From Sclerodactyla briareus (taxonomy: Eukaryota; Echinodermata; Holothuroidea; Dendrochirotida; Sclerodactylidae), in assembly GCA_026419785.1 (NCBI GenBank), contig JAODTK010000289.1, positions 124,001-188,000 of the forward strand: a DNA stretch of 64,000 nt. Reading direction: 5' to 3'. Every line of letters begins with the position of its first letter. Position 1 is the first letter of the stretch. Positions 1-13,854 of the stretch are shown here, in pieces. The position numbers and the translations under genes are program-made. The notes under the pieces were generated by a model that saw only the letters and a list, made by a program, of their open reading frames with translations, had not been told where the DNA came from and did not search any database.

Positions 1-1436
1 GTATAGTCCCAGAATACTGCCTTATTTATATGTTATCAACGCCGCAGTCCCGCCTGAAATCAATATTCAAATCATATCGTTATTATAAAAAAACTCTTAT
101 AAGGCAATAGTGTTAAATAAACCATGTAACTAGAACATGGTCAAGCAAAACAATCTGAACTACACAATATTTTATTATTCCACTTCCCTCAGAAATGAAT
201 GCGAACTTGTTCCCCAACTTTATGACAAGAGCCTTATTGATCTGATATGTCGTTCCGTTTGTAGCCTCGAGAGCTGATCCAGATATATATGCACAGCCAC
301 TTCGTGCATGGTATCTTGGTCCAAATGTCTAATTGGCGGGATTAATTACCGCACTGGTTCAACTAAGAGTATATTCAATCCTCGTGACACGCACAGTCAC
401 CTGTGCGGTGATCCCCCTCTCACAAAGTGCTGATCAGAAGTGATAACCATTTCTATATTTTCGGAGACACGATACTGACGTTATTCAATCAATATATTCT
501 ATGCACACGGCTTCCTACGATTAATTAGGAGCTTCTTTCCCTTCTGTACAAATTAGATTTGTAAACAATCGTCAGCTGAACTTTTCAATTAAAAAGTTTA
601 ATATCCAAGTCTGCTTACTCAATTGGAAGTCAACGTTGGAGTCGATCTTCCCTCCAGGAAATCATATTTGGTATTTTGACGAACGAGTTAATATCCGACC
701 AAGATGAAACCATGCCCTAAATGTCAGATAATGCACTTGGTTGTCAAGCGTAGGGTTCGATAAATATATGCTATTATCTAATCCGCTGGGACCATCGCCG
801 AGGCGCCTGCCCAATTATGGGCCGAATCCAAGAACTGTGTTAGCCGAGTGAAATAAAAACTCGCTCGAGGAGAATAGGACGGCCAGTGAGTCAGTTTTAA
901 GCGTCAGACTGGAAAAATGATCTAGTTATAATTGTCTCTGCGCTTTATGTGCGAAGTGGAAAACACGCATACACTATCTGAAGCGGGTATTACTAACCTA
1001 GAAAAGTTGGTTCATTGTGACGAGTTGACCGAGAAATGTAGCTTGAATGGTTTCCGGTTTCCGGGACAATAGCTCACCATACACATGTTGGACAGAATTC
1101 ATTGGGAAAATATTAGTGATCAAGCCCACAGTACTATTGAAACTACTTATGAGGTCTGAAGGTAGGATATTCCAGTTTCTAATATGGTCAGGAAGAAAAC
1201 AACAATTGGTATCGGCATGCATTGACAGGAATATAAACTGTGTATATTCCGACTCCTACGCAGAGGCTTTCGCAGACAATCGACAGGAACCTGGACCTGG
1301 TCATGAACACCCTTTGCAAACAGTATATTTTTTTGCTATGCCGGCGCTTAGTAACATCATGTCCTACTTGGAACGGAGAACCCTTGACAACAGGAGAGAT
1401 TTTATAGATATTGTAAACAAGGCCAAAACCTTGTAG
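1..1436. other. Non-coding stretch, no feature recognised
   Basis: AT-rich DNA without tandem repeats, transposon ends or recognisable protein similarity. The longest open frame (1047-1436, + strand, 129 codons) has no domain I recognise and is overlapped by an antisense frame, so I do not call it a gene. Confidence 0.6.
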
Positions 1437-1443
1437 CCTTGTA

Positions 1444-1612
1444 ACACGTAATCTTGATCATGCGTTGCGCTCACATGGCAATTTGATGACGCGTGATCTT
1501 GATCACGGAAACGCATCTCGATGACGCGTCTGTTCACATGCACTTTTTGATGACGGGCTGAGCCATCTTGCGTGATCTGATAACTCGTGCGTTATCACAT
1601 GTGAACCCAGGG
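1444..1612. repeat. Degenerate short tandem repeat (TTTGATGACGCGT / ATCTTGATCA)
   Basis: Four imperfect units of about 30-50 bp reuse the words ATCTTGATCA, TCACATG and TGATGACGCGT (near 1451, 1485, 1530 and 1550). The units differ in length and spacing, which suggests an old decayed minisatellite. No coding sense is visible. Confidence 0.5.
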
Positions 1613-4600
1613 TCTCTGTCAAAGGCAATAGACCGAGTTCCCGAAGTAGTTGAAACAGAGCCAGGCTCACTAGAATATTCTGAATCATTAAAACGAGCTG
1701 CACGCCTCTGAATATTTTCAAGGTCGTATTGTAAAAATACTTGGTGGGGATCCCAGAGAGAACTAGCCAGTTTCAATACTGGCAGGTGTAGGTAGCTAGT
1801 TTTGCAGCGTTGACGTCAGGCAACACTGAGCATCACCTGATGTGACCGCCGTTTCAGGAAGCCAGCTGGTAATGACGAGAGTGCGTGAACAAGGAAGGAC
1901 GTGTGTGGAGTATCATATGGTGGTCATGTGATTCACCCCGCAAACAATCAGATAGTGATGTTAACCCGCATAACTAGTTATAGTGGCGTGTGGACCCCGA
2001 TACACATTTTTCGGCAGCATACCACATTTCTGAATAGAAATCGAAGAAGGCATGTAGTGATTTTCGGCTGAGTCACCAAATTTGATTGCTGCATTGCATA
2101 TGCAGGCATCAGTAGCCAGTGGGGCGCAGCTAGCTTGTAGCACAATTCCATGAGTGCGAGAACTGTGATCGCGCTTTCTTCATGGGCATAGTGAGAAAGT
2201 ATGAACATTCATTCCGAATCAAAAAACAAACAAACCTAAAACAAACCAAATAATGATTAGGGTACATGTCTTAATGAAGCGAATTGATTGTAGTCAATAC
2301 TACTATCCGCTAGCCTGAAAAAAGAGGGGAAACCGTGGATCAATTTTACGAATGTCACTTAGTGAGCAACGTCATTCAGTACATGTCCATCTGTTACCAC
2401 AAAGAATGGTGTTCGCTACATTCGCTCAACTGCGATATCCATTCGCTAGCATTAGGTCAAGCGGGCTGAGCACATTGTACGCAAGCAATTAAAAGTTTGT
2501 GCTTTTCTATGGAGTCCATCCTATTATCCAGGCAACGTAATATCGTAATATGACACAGTTGACTTATACCTTCACCAGGTGTATTCACTATCTACTGATT
2601 GTAATAACAAATAAAGCAATGCATACCTGCAGTCAGCGTTTCCTCAATCGAAATATTGTGATTAATGTTACAGAGAAAATGGCTTGTTACATGTTCCCCC
2701 AAGAAATAATGCATTTTATGATTGTATATATCAAGTTGTTTAGGTTTGCATATGGTGCGGTGATGGGTGGTGAATGAGTTTTTGCTTTGATTTATGCATA
2801 GTATACTATATTAGGGACATGAGCAAGCATATCCTAGCCGCAAAGCGCCTAGAGACAGACTTAAATTCGTACCCACCAAATCGAAAAGACTGATGTATAG
2901 AACTGGAGTTTAGGGAAGGGAATGTTTTGTTTTAAGGAAATAGTCAATCAACACGGATATATATTCGAAAAAGAAAACCTAATATTTCATATTAGAGATG
3001 AGAACATGAAAACAACCAAATCTATCCGAGCAACCATTCACCGTATTGTTGACTATGCTTACTGTAAGATGCAGTTATTAGACTAATGATATGGAAGTTT
3101 CACTTGACGAGACTGTATTTCTCTCCTTCAAAATTTCATTCCTATACTCGCCTCACATAAAACAGCCCATTCTGTGATATAAATATCACAGTGGTACATT
3201 CACGGCAATATGATATTCAAAATTATTAGAATAACGCAATTAACACAGACACATATACGAATACATATCGACGAATATAATGGTGAAAAATATCAGCATT
3301 TATTGTGTGAAGTATATGGGCGACCTTTGCATCGTTACTCTGGTGACGTCATCCGTTTGGGTAAAATTTAGGTGAAATGGATAACTCGACGAGGGAAAAT
3401 GCCAGAATCGCTAAATTTTGGTTGTAGGGTTTTGACATGCAGGGTTTTGACATGCTATCTGTGCCAGTTCAAAATGATCTGTTGCATGACCATTGTACAT
3501 GAAATACAAAATTGAATGTTTTACTCATAGCATGATACCGGATGTACAGCGTTACCCTTCAGTAGGAAGTGAATGGGTATACTGTGAGACGTCAGTTACC
3601 CTGTTAGAAATACAACGTTAATGTTATTATACGACAATGAGCAAAATGTTTAGTACAGCGGAATTACGAGGAGCAACCCTATTTCGAAACCCAAATTACA
3701 GAGTTATAATAGCAGTGTGTAATAATGATGTGCGGCGATCGAAAAGGCTATTCGCATAAACAGCATTCGTATCATTTTTTCACAGACCGAGTCTCCGTGA
3801 ACTATATTATGGCAATTATTCGAAATAGGTTGCACATCAAAAATGAACTTCGGGTTATGACTACTGGATTTCCTCTACTACAACTAGCATATACTTGATG
3901 ACTGGAGGCATTTGTCATATTAAGGCTAGCTGAGCCAATATGCAGCAAAGAAAGTAAAGTTGGTGAAATATTTAAAATATAAAGTCCGAAAGCCCTAATT
4001 CTCCTCGCAGAAGGGTATGAAAAACTTTCAAAACACCCAGTTGAGAAGTAGACTTAGTAGCAATATTTCCATTCTTCTTGTCTGCAGCAGAACCCCAGAT
4101 AAAATTACCAGTAACACCTTGATATTCTTCAGAAAACATTTTCGAGAATTTGCTAATTAAACAGGTTGACTTTTAGCAAAGGTCTCATCCCTCACTAGTC
4201 CTCCAAATTCCTAATTGGGTATCAAGGAAAGCTCCGTAGGTAGTTCACACAAACGAGGTAATCTTCATAATAACTGCGACAGCCAAACATTGCCAGCACT
4301 AATCGGAGTTTCCAAGGTATTCTGCTGTTCCTTGATGCAGCCGCCCGAGTGGAAGATATGCGACTTGCTATTAATTGTCACTCAGACCTTATACTAACCG
4401 GAATCGTTTAGGTACTTCAAACGCTTCCTCGGCTAAATAATTCGTTAATACTGCAGGCAACCGAAAAAGGGGTAGTTTCGTCAGCACATTGAGCAAGCAC
4501 ACCTCTGATGTTTCGAGCTGGATATAGGTGCACTTGTGACTCCATTGTTGTGTAAAATTTCAAGAGTAACGAGAGTGAGACCTCGATCTATTAAATAGGG

Positions 4601-5870
4601 TTCAATAAAAGTTTGGAATGTCCTTTACCAATAATATGTTATGAATAACACTAGTCTGATGTGATTGATTGTGCTTTCGGGGAATCCTATAATCTGTGTC
4701 AAGTAGAGTGATTGGTTCGTTACTGGACAGTAAGAGGGGTTCCGGTCGGCTTTATGGATTCTAGATAAAACTTATACATTGCCCAGTAGAGCATCCACGT
4801 GTCCAACTGTCGAAAGCATGGCTAAGTGAATGAGTCGTAACCTGTCAAATCATATAGTCCCAAAAGCAAATATCCGTTGACAAACAATCCGGGAAATTCG
4901 CTGCAAGTCATATTTACTAATGCGATGAAACTTTCATCAACCGTAAGCGTATCCCCAGAGCATGAAGACCAGACATATCTCATAATCGAGTAAATTATTA
5001 AATAAGGGCACGTGGTTATAAACAATGAAAACTACGGTGGATAATGACATCATCCGATCTCCATCGAGATTGACTTATATGTAATAATTTATTAAAGGCA
5101 TTACCGATAGTTTTTAATGCATAGGCCTAAGTAGTATTAGTGACTCTCATATTCCCTGCTGTTGTTCCAACATGTTCAAACGACCTACGCGGCTTTTGAC
5201 TAACAATGATACCAACACGTTTGGTATAATTAGGTATATTATTTCTCTCCTGGTTTCCTACAGCGCATGGCCAGTATTACGTATATCATCATAGAGAGCT
5301 CGGTGTTTTTAACTGAACAGCTGAACTTGAATAATATACAATGAATTTCTTTCTCTCGCTGCCGCAACCTGTGGGATTTTCCCCGGAAAATTAGATTCGA
5401 CATATTACATGTTTTCTAATTAAGTAGTGATAATGATTCCCGAGTAATGATTTCAGTGAAGAAATTCAGCATGAGCGAGTCCTTCAGGAGAGAACTATAC
5501 TACATTTCTAGTAACCCGGTTTCTTTTGCGTCCGTTGCTTCATTCCAACTTTAGGATACCCACGAGTGGTCTGAACGCAAAGAAGAGTCAAAAAGGACAT
5601 TAATCATCCAGATAAAACCCCAACCAACATTGACTGTCTACAATACTAGAATGTATTGTAGAAGATCCACTGAGATTATGCTGTTCTCTCCGCATATCGT
5701 AGTTATATCGTAGTTAAACTTACCTGTAAGGTACTCATGAGCCCCGCTTGTCATACAGTCCCCCCGCCCTTATTAAATTCTACCGGGCACACAATTGAAA
5801 TCAGCGCCTCATACAATTGTGTGGACACTAATATGTTTTGACAGTAAGGACATATTACCGTCGTAATAAT
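1613..5870. other. Non-coding stretch, no feature recognised
   Basis: I see no gene, transposon end or array. The only small structure is a 15-bp direct duplication (AGGGTTTTGACATGC twice near 3427-3456). Open frames are all under about 85 codons with no recognisable motif. Confidence 0.6.
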
Positions 5871-5875
5871 CTTTT

Positions 5876-6215
5876 GGGCGGGATAATGACAGCGTGTCGG
5901 TGACGCCATGCAAGCGAACATTCCGGGTTCGAATTCAGCAGTCCCCCACGTTTTTTTCCGCTGACTGCCTGAGTGGCAGTTGCGATGAGCGATGTATTGA
6001 TCGTCACTTCATGATTGCGCTGTAATGCAGTGGACTTTCTGGGCTTACTGAGTTCTGTTACCTGATATTCGCATATTTGTTTCTCGTCGGTCCTTTGTAG
6101 CACTCCTTTGCACTTGAAATCTCACTCCTCCAGGTTCCAAGGAAGTGGTGTCGGTCCTGAAGCAGGTTTGCCAATTGCTTACAAACACTGTGCCTCGATA
6201 ACATCGAGCATTGGT
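5876..6215 (+). mobile_element. tRNA-derived SINE-like repeat, copy 1
   Basis: The segment carries a B-box-like promoter word, GGGTTCGAATTC (about 5927-5938), with a weak A-box-like stretch 40-50 bp upstream, as in tRNA heads. It aligns over its length with 16024-16412. Shared words include CAAGCGAACATTCCGGGTT, the GTAATGCAGTGGA block and a TGCCTCGATA..CATC block near the 3' end. Two dispersed copies with a tRNA-like head point to a Pol III-transcribed SINE. No LINE-type tail or target duplication was made out, so the ends are approximate. Confidence 0.65.
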
Positions 6216-8230
6216 CGCCATATACTTGTAAATATATATACTTGTCTAGGAGGAGAGGATCATCCCACGAACCTCCTGGCATACATGCTCTCGCAACCAA
6301 AGGCGTCTACATCATTAAGGATCCAACAAAGATGGACCTCCACGAGAGAAGAAAATTACGGGTCTAACTTTGGCAGTAGTACTAGAGACAGTCATAATGC
6401 TTATTACCAGGCTAATCCTAGCTACGCCTAGCTTGATCAGATCACTGGGTTCTCCTTCTAACATGTACGCATTTTGGCATGGATTTCTCCTCGTTAACTG
6501 TCCCATTGGATATTTCCTTATTTCCCGCTGGTGCGAGAGGACTTTGGTGTTCGCTAAATAGCTTAATACATACAACCTATTCACGAACGCATGTAGCACA
6601 CTATGTGAGGTAGATGCGATATAATGGGATGAACCAATATATTTGGGTCCCGTAATTCGACCTCAAGTCAGTGTTATTAATCAGAAAGGAATAGAAAACA
6701 TTGTAGGAGCGTATATGACGTCTAAACACCGGATGATTGTAAAATAATATTGCGATATTAATGCACCAACACTGTGTAACAAGCTGAGTTTCTGTCATCA
6801 GCCCTGGATTTGCCTCGTATTTATTGTGCAAAATCAGCCCTCGTCTAGTCGCCCTACATATAGTTTGATTCCACTGTAGCAATGGTATGTTTATCCAATC
6901 GATTCATTAAGTCTTCAAAACCCGGGGCTCTGCTTGAGGTCAGTTGACATGACGGGACTACCCTGTTGCTTAGCGTCAATATTGTAGCCGATGCAGTTCA
7001 CAACATCTGTTAATCAATTTTAGGGAGAACATAAGGCGATGGAATCTGGGGCCGCACGATTTCGTATCGCAACGTGCACAACCGCATTTGCTATGACCGT
7101 AATGAGGTTGTTGCTGAAATCTTGCCAATGGCTTTAAGGGCACTTCATGGAATCTAATACGTGAATAAAATATGGCAAGATTATGAGATGCAATAGCCCC
7201 AAGAAACAAGCTTATCTCCAGATTATACAAGATATATTCAAAATATTGCACAACTACTTCGAACTATTGGTATATTTGCAATCAATAATTTACGAACAGT
7301 ATTGAGAAGTATATTAATTGTCAGTTCAGGTTTATGATGTTGATACATACCAGAAGTCTGTAACTACAAATGTGGTCTATAGTGACACCGATATGTCAAC
7401 AACGAGAAATCCCATACAATATGAAGGAAAAGGGCTTTAACACTGATGAGGAAACTAGACGCAGTGACGACTCTATATCATCGAACAATGGTTTGGAAGT
7501 ACTGTACTGCAAGCTATCCCGACGGGAGAGAGAATATATTCGAAACAGTCAATTATAGCATGGCCGACGGTGATGTCGCAATCGCAGAAAAATACGTTGT
7601 AATGTCTCTCATCACCATAGGAGAAATGTGCGTCGTGAAGAATAAGTGTTGCCAATTTTAGATGGAGGCACATAGTTTAAAGTCGTCGATTGCAGCCATC
7701 ACCCGCTTGTTCTATCAGGTGGATGAGTATACCACAGCTTCCTCTCTTTATCACAAGTTACATTGGTACCCGTCGAGCCGCGGAATCAATTCAAACTATA
7801 ATTGCATGTCAATAATATTTCATTTCCGTTCATTTATCAGATGTCATTGTCAGGTGTAATTCAGAATCTGAGCAATGACATCACCTGCCTTAATTATCAT
7901 CACTGCCTCCATGCAAGCGGTCCTCTATAAATCCTTGTTCGGTGTGGCTCTAGACTTTGGAATGGCCTGTCCCGTGATATTTGTGTCGCCCACAATGTGC
8001 ATTGTTCTAAGAAGCTTTCAAAAACTTCTCTGTCTCCTAGTAAGTAGGGTTTTTTTTTTTCCATGTCAGTTTCATGTTTAGTCATTTTGCCTTAGCTTGT
8101 AAATTCTGTAGTAAATTACGTGTTCTCGCCAGTATGCATTGTGCTTATGGGCTTTCGAACACTCACTCATCTCATCGGTTCCGAACGGCCGAATGATGTA
8201 GTCGGTTTGCCTTTTCACCTATATTTACTG
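6216..8230. other. Non-coding stretch, no feature recognised
   Basis: No array, transposon end or recognisable protein. Several overlapping open frames of 60-94 codons lie on both strands (for example 6315-6599 and 7370-7673) without domain signatures. Confidence 0.55.
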
Positions 8231-8236
8231 TTGCTG

Positions 8237-8250
8237 GTTGCCATAGCAAC
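8237..8250. promoter_or_regulatory. RFX-type X-box motif
   Basis: GTTGCCATAGCAAC is an inverted repeat that fits the X-box consensus (GTNRCC-type half, two bases, RRNAAC), the binding site of RFX factors that control ciliary genes. No ciliary gene is visible nearby. Similar words also occur in dispersed repeats, so a regulatory role is speculative. Confidence 0.3.
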
Positions 8251-8366
8251 GGTCGCTATGTTAACCATAGTGGTGGTTAAGAACTATCTACCGAGGCATA
8301 CCCGTTGGTGGGGTACCCATTGGTGGCCGGATTATCCAGCATCGAGTGCACTCGCGAAAGTGTCTA

Positions 8367-8420
8367 TTTGTGTGTGTGTGTGCATATGTGTGTGTAATTG
8401 TGTGTGTACGTTTGCGTGTC
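8367..8420. repeat. (GT)n microsatellite, interrupted
   Basis: Runs of TG dinucleotides interrupted by CATA, AATT and ACGTTT. Confidence 0.85.
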
Positions 8421-9887
8421 TGTGGACGAGCATGGAAAATTTTGCACACGTTTGAATAGTCACAATACACATATTTATTCCTCAAATTTAGGCGGAACTA
8501 TCGAAATTGTAGAATTAAGGGGGGGAGGCACATTTTGGATCTTTTTTTCATTTTCACTAGTTTTTCATTATTTCTTAGTCCATTTACTTGAATGGTTTCA
8601 AATTTTGCAGCAATGTGGAAGGCAAACATTACAACTTTTCCATGCAATCAGCTAAAAATGTAGATTTTATGGAGTGGAAGCCTCTATTGGGATATTTGGC
8701 TAAATTTGGGAATTGTTGAAAATCCGTACTTTTTTCAGTATATTGAGAAGTTAGAAAGACTGAATGTTTTCAAATTCGAGAACAAGGTACAAAGTATCAA
8801 ATCGAAGGGTTTTCCGGTATTACACAGAAAAATCCCGAGATTTCTATAAATATAAATGTTTTTCGGGGCAAATGGTTGTTTTCAGACATATTTTGATACA
8901 TTTTGTCGGTTTGCAACTCGCAAAATAGTAGCAGGTGGAAACGACTGAATTGTTCCACATTTGCTGATTCTTGTCTCCAAATGTGTAGGTTGTTCTCTGT
9001 TGTTTCTCTTTTTGAGAATTTCTTTGCTCAGCGCTTCGGTATTTTAGGGAAAGCGCTCTATAGCAATTTAATTCCACGAAATAAATTTTCACAGGATTTG
9101 CTCATATCGAGTGAAGGTGACTATCATGACTATCTCAATCCTAACGATGAGGACAATATTTCTCATACAAAACAAATGACCATCGATTCAGGCAGCTAGT
9201 GTTTTAGAGCAACAATCTGTATGAAAGAGACGAGCAACCAGTGACAGAAACTTTGTATTTCTAGCAAGAGTTTAAACTAAATCACTGCCGCAGATGCCCA
9301 TGTGATTAATAAAACGACGTTGGTACAATCGGCCTCTACATCAACCCATGAGACAATGAACTAGATAGTTTTTTTTAACTTTTGGATTCAATGCAGAATA
9401 CTCCCAGCGTTACCGCGGACTCTTTCCAGGTTCTAGTTGTGGAAGTGAATGGAATTATATACATCCATTGTGTTTCAGAATACTACTTGTATCTTACCGT
9501 CATCTGTATTATCCAAGCATGTCCCCCATTCGTTGGGACCGTTCGTCAATTGCCCTGACAGGACGCTTTCAGAGACTGAACAGGTCTACACAAATTTCCC
9601 TCCTTTAATTTGATAATTGTCGTGAGGGCATGTGCCAGTTTTTGGCGGGAACTGTTGAAAGTTGTCATCAACAGTCTTCCGAATTGAACATATTGTACTC
9701 GGCGAACACATACGACGATGATTACTTGTTCGATATGACTCATCACCGTAATAACATCCAATAGGTCAATGAGGTTTATTGATAACTGCAAGACCTGTGC
9801 GCTGCATGGTTTGCTATACATTGATGATGTTGTCAGAAACAAACCCCGGACCACATTTCAATAGGATTGTCGTCGATTGTCGTCGTA
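8421..9887. other. Non-coding stretch, no feature recognised
   Basis: AT-rich, with T homopolymers near 8540-8560 and 9370. The frames at 8903-9199 (+) and 9546-9854 (-) show no known domain. Confidence 0.55.
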
Positions 9888-9890
9888 TAT

Positions 9891-10124
9891 CACTGTAAAC
9901 AATTTCTGTTGACTTTACAGTAAATTCTTGGTAGCAAGTATGTTACGGTAAATTTACCGTAAACTACTGTGAATTTTAGTAAATTCAGTAAAACACCGTA
10001 ATATAATTTCACTGTGAATATCTCAGTAGTTTATTGTATAATTGACAGTAAATAACTGGCAACTCTGCTGCTAGTATTTTAATTGTAAATTCTACAATCT
10101 TTTTTTTATTCATTTTTTACAGTG
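9891..10124. mobile_element. Short inverted-repeat element (MITE), 234 bp
   Basis: The left end reads CACTGTAAAC and the right end TTTTTTACAGTG, giving a 9-bp terminal inverted repeat (CACTGTAAA). The bases on both sides are TAT (9888-9890 and 10125-10127), consistent with a 3-bp target duplication. The interior is rich in ACAGTAAAT-type words and has no coding capacity. Known family features: CACTR ends with 3-bp duplications occur in CACTA/EnSpm-type elements. I infer a non-autonomous DNA transposon, superfamily unproven. Confidence 0.75.
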
Positions 10125-10127
10125 TAT

Positions 10128-13100
10128 CGACATTAAAATTTGGTTGTTTTGGTTGAGAGATAGAAACGAGTCTCTAATCTGCATCACGGAGCAGTTTGAC
10201 AATACGAGAAATTTCTAATGTATTCTATTGGTTAATTGGTAAACTTGACCCCACCTAGATTGATCCAGCTCAAATGTGGTGTGTGGGTTTCCCGCAACGA
10301 TTACGTGAAGTAGACAGTGCTTAGCTCGTTCAGGAAGAGAATCAGTCAAGAAATCACTAAGCCTCTTGGCTTGATATCATATATCAGTTAATCAGTATAA
10401 TCAGTTTACACATTGCTTTTGTATATATCTAAACAATTTACCCGTACCTACAACTGACACGTCGATTGACCGCACACCGAGCTAGAGAATTTGAGGCAAT
10501 TCACGCTCACAAAATGTCTGCACAAATTGAGACAGGGTTAGGCAGCTTATATCATTTCTGTGTAGTTCGTATCTGGAGAATGAACTAATAAACTAATGAT
10601 ATACCACCACAATAAGCCTAATAGTACTGGTAACATGTAACGGCGTTATAATTATTGCATCATAAGGGGGGCGAACCACATTATCAGCATCAGGTTATAC
10701 CAAATTTCTGCAATAAATGATGAAGGGAACTGACGAAGTAGGCATTATAGATTTCATTTGTGCATTAATGTTATAGGCGCTGATCGTGTGTGTGGCACAG
10801 CCGGCGTGCATGCAATGTTTTCTGGGTGGAGATCTGTTTTCACGCTTCCGTCATGGAACTGGTGGGAAATGCGTCCGTGCATGCATGAAAAAAGCAACAT
10901 GTATCTCAATTACGGAGTGGATTGAAAGTATATCAAGCGACGCCGAGACGCCAGCGAGCAAGGCAACGCGTGAGTGACCTTGCATGAGAGGGGAACAGTG
11001 AAGCAATCATACGGATCCGACTATCCATCTGTTATGTCTACCAAAGAGCGGCCACGGAGATATTAGTGTTCGGACTGGATTCGCTTAATTGCGGTATTTT
11101 GTGCTAGCGAGGATTGGCGGTCATCATGTCATGATTCTTTGTATACGCAAGGAATCAACAGTTTCTGGTGTACACCTGACCTGACGCCGCACAGTTGACT
11201 TGTAGTATTAACCGAGCGCTCCCATTATTCAGATACCGTATTTACACTTTCCTGGCACCTTATATTTAGGCACCCTATACATAGTCGGAAATATTATTTC
11301 CCAAAACTACTCCCTTCTCGTAATCAGCGTTATTTCATCCGAAATACTATGATTGATGTCACACAGAAAAAACAAGCTGCTTTCGGAAATAAAAATAATA
11401 AATACTTGTATATACTTCTCCTGGGAATGCTAAGTTGCTTAGGTTCCCATATAGAAGTACTGTGTTGGGTGATGAATATAGCAGGGAAGTCCGAACCGAC
11501 ACTCCTCTGCTCCTCTGATCAAATTACTCCCGTTAGTCAGAATATTTTGTACAGAATACAAATGCTCTAACTTTTTTCTATATACATATATACATACATA
11601 TATTTCTGCTTTCAAGTGCACTTCATTTATGTTACCATTACTTGGCAATGTTTTCACTCTAATTTCTATTGGATCGAATGATTGAACACATATTAAGAAC
11701 CACAAAGACTCGGTGGCTCCTGCCAATTACGGAAAAGTATTAGATGAACCAGGTTCCAATTAGACTCCAAATCAAATTTGGATCCAAAATGAACGTTGAA
11801 GTCCACACTACTGTCCTAATATTAGACGACACTACACTTGATATTGTGTTAACTACTGCTAAAGTACAGCTAATGCACCGGGGCCTACTGCTAGTATATT
11901 AGAACATGACCACTAAAAATTACAAATACGTTTCACTTTTTCCCAGTAATTTGGCTGACATAGCTCGTAGGACCTGATGTTTTTATTTCTCTACTACTAG
12001 CTAATGTTAAGGGCCAATGATTTTCGTTTGGACTACTATTGTATCTATATTGCGGAATGATAATTGCCTACCTCTCTCCTCCCGAGCTCGACGCGAATGG
12101 CATGTCAGTTTTACAGATCTACCTAAAAAATATAATTAAGTTTTACCTACTGCTTGGTTTGATTGATAACCTTCCCATTCCCCATGAGTGCATCCAGAGT
12201 TGCGCTGTTATCCCAAATCTTTGATTCACCCTATAATTGAGCAGACAACCAAGTGGTGGTCCCACGGGGTTAGATGATATCGTAAACCTATAGATATCCT
12301 CTTGCTAATCAGGGGAACTTAATCTGAATTTAAGATCCCCACGTCTATCATACTTGCTCATTCATCAGTGATTGTAAAGATGAAACTCGGGAAGGGCATG
12401 ATGATTTTGGGATCCGTAATTCACGGCTTCGAGATATTTGCTGAATATGACGAATGAATCAATGGTGATATTGACCTACTCCGAATGAATTTCTGAGCAG
12501 TTAGATGTTTTATATAGCATCAAAGATTCAAAGATTGAATATCTTTTCAGAAATCAGTGGTTTCTAGGTAGCGGGTTTCCAAAATCTTCAACTATGCGAA
12601 TTCATGGGGGACCATCCTCTAATGGTGCGTGCCTTGAATCACACGTTTGGATTCGGAGGCCAACATTCATTGGTACATTAAAGCAGGCCGACTTATAACG
12701 ATGATTTTTTATATATAAAGACATTTGGCCTTTCTTCATTTTCTTTTCTTCCAGCAATATTCACACGCAAGAGCGACCATTAGCAGACGACGGCCATCCT
12801 AACTGAGTTTCAACAATATCTAGGCATGGAAACAGTGATCAGTGCTGTAAGACTGTGAGATAGGATAAGGAAATCACTATGGTTTCCCCCCAGTCACAAG
12901 GCTTCATCACAACCCCAAATGGCCCTCCCCACTCACTCCTACTCTGAGTCTGAATAAAGGTCGTTGTCTTCTGGGCGAAACTCACGTTACGGTTCGTCAC
13001 AGCTGCTAGCGACAAGGCCCTTCTTGGCTAAAGTCCTTTGCGTCCCAAATTTATCTCTTTGATACTAACAATAATAGAGTTACTCGATTAACGCAACAAA

Positions 13101-13726
13101 GCGTACGTCTTTCCTCTAAAAGACTGAAAGGTTAGAACATCAGACTGGTCTAAAAAAAAACTCATATGCCTAGTGAAGGTTGTGACGACTGGGAAGAACA
13201 TATGGTCGGTCGGCTAATGGGGATTGTATCTGTCAATTCCCATTACCAAAATGGGCCTTTCTAGGGTTTTACATTATCAATCTTTTTAACATCCCACTTA
13301 TCTTCCAAGGTGGATCAGGCAGATCAGATAATAACTTGCCCCCGTCCATATTTTATTTCGTCTTCCATGTGACAATCATGTGGTATGTCTCCAATTCAGG
13401 GAATATTGAATAAATCCGTGCAACAACAGAAAGGATATTATACATTACAGGGAAATTAATGCAAATTTCCCATCAAATCCTTAACACCTCTCCCGTCTTT
13501 CCGTAAATCAAACATTCTATTTGCAATGTACCTCACCATGTCCATGAACCCTCAACACCTAGCTAACCGTTTGTCAATTCACGCATGTGAAGATATACTA
13601 TTTAGCCATAGCTTCTATGACAATATTCGAAACAACAGTCAATTTTTCCGACAACTTAAACTGGAAAGCCTCTTATTAGCGCTCTCGTATTTCTCGCCGA
13701 AGAATCTATGCAGTCATGTCCGTGCG
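10128..13726. other. Non-coding stretch with one CpG-rich patch
   Basis: Mostly featureless AT-rich DNA. Positions 10786-10970 are CpG-richer and open for 63 codons on the + strand. This patch is followed by GTGAGT at 10969-10974, a good splice-donor word, but I recognise no protein and cannot call an exon. Confidence 0.5.
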
Positions 13727-13848
13727 TATAATATATCTATATATATATATTATATCTATATATATATATATATTATATATATATATATATAATAATATAT
13801 ATATATGTGTGTGTAGTGTGTTTTGGGTGTGTGTGTGCGTGGGTGAAC
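13727..13848. repeat. (TA)n / (GT)n compound microsatellite
   Basis: About 75 bp of TA with interspersed ATCT is followed by a GT-rich run from 13806. Short open frames across it are repeat artefacts. Confidence 0.9.
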
Positions 13849-13854
13849 ACCTCT

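Noticed and set aside
1047-1436. 129-codon open frame as a gene
   Set aside because: No domain, no splice context, and an antisense frame overlaps it. Its length is compatible with chance in 64 kb.
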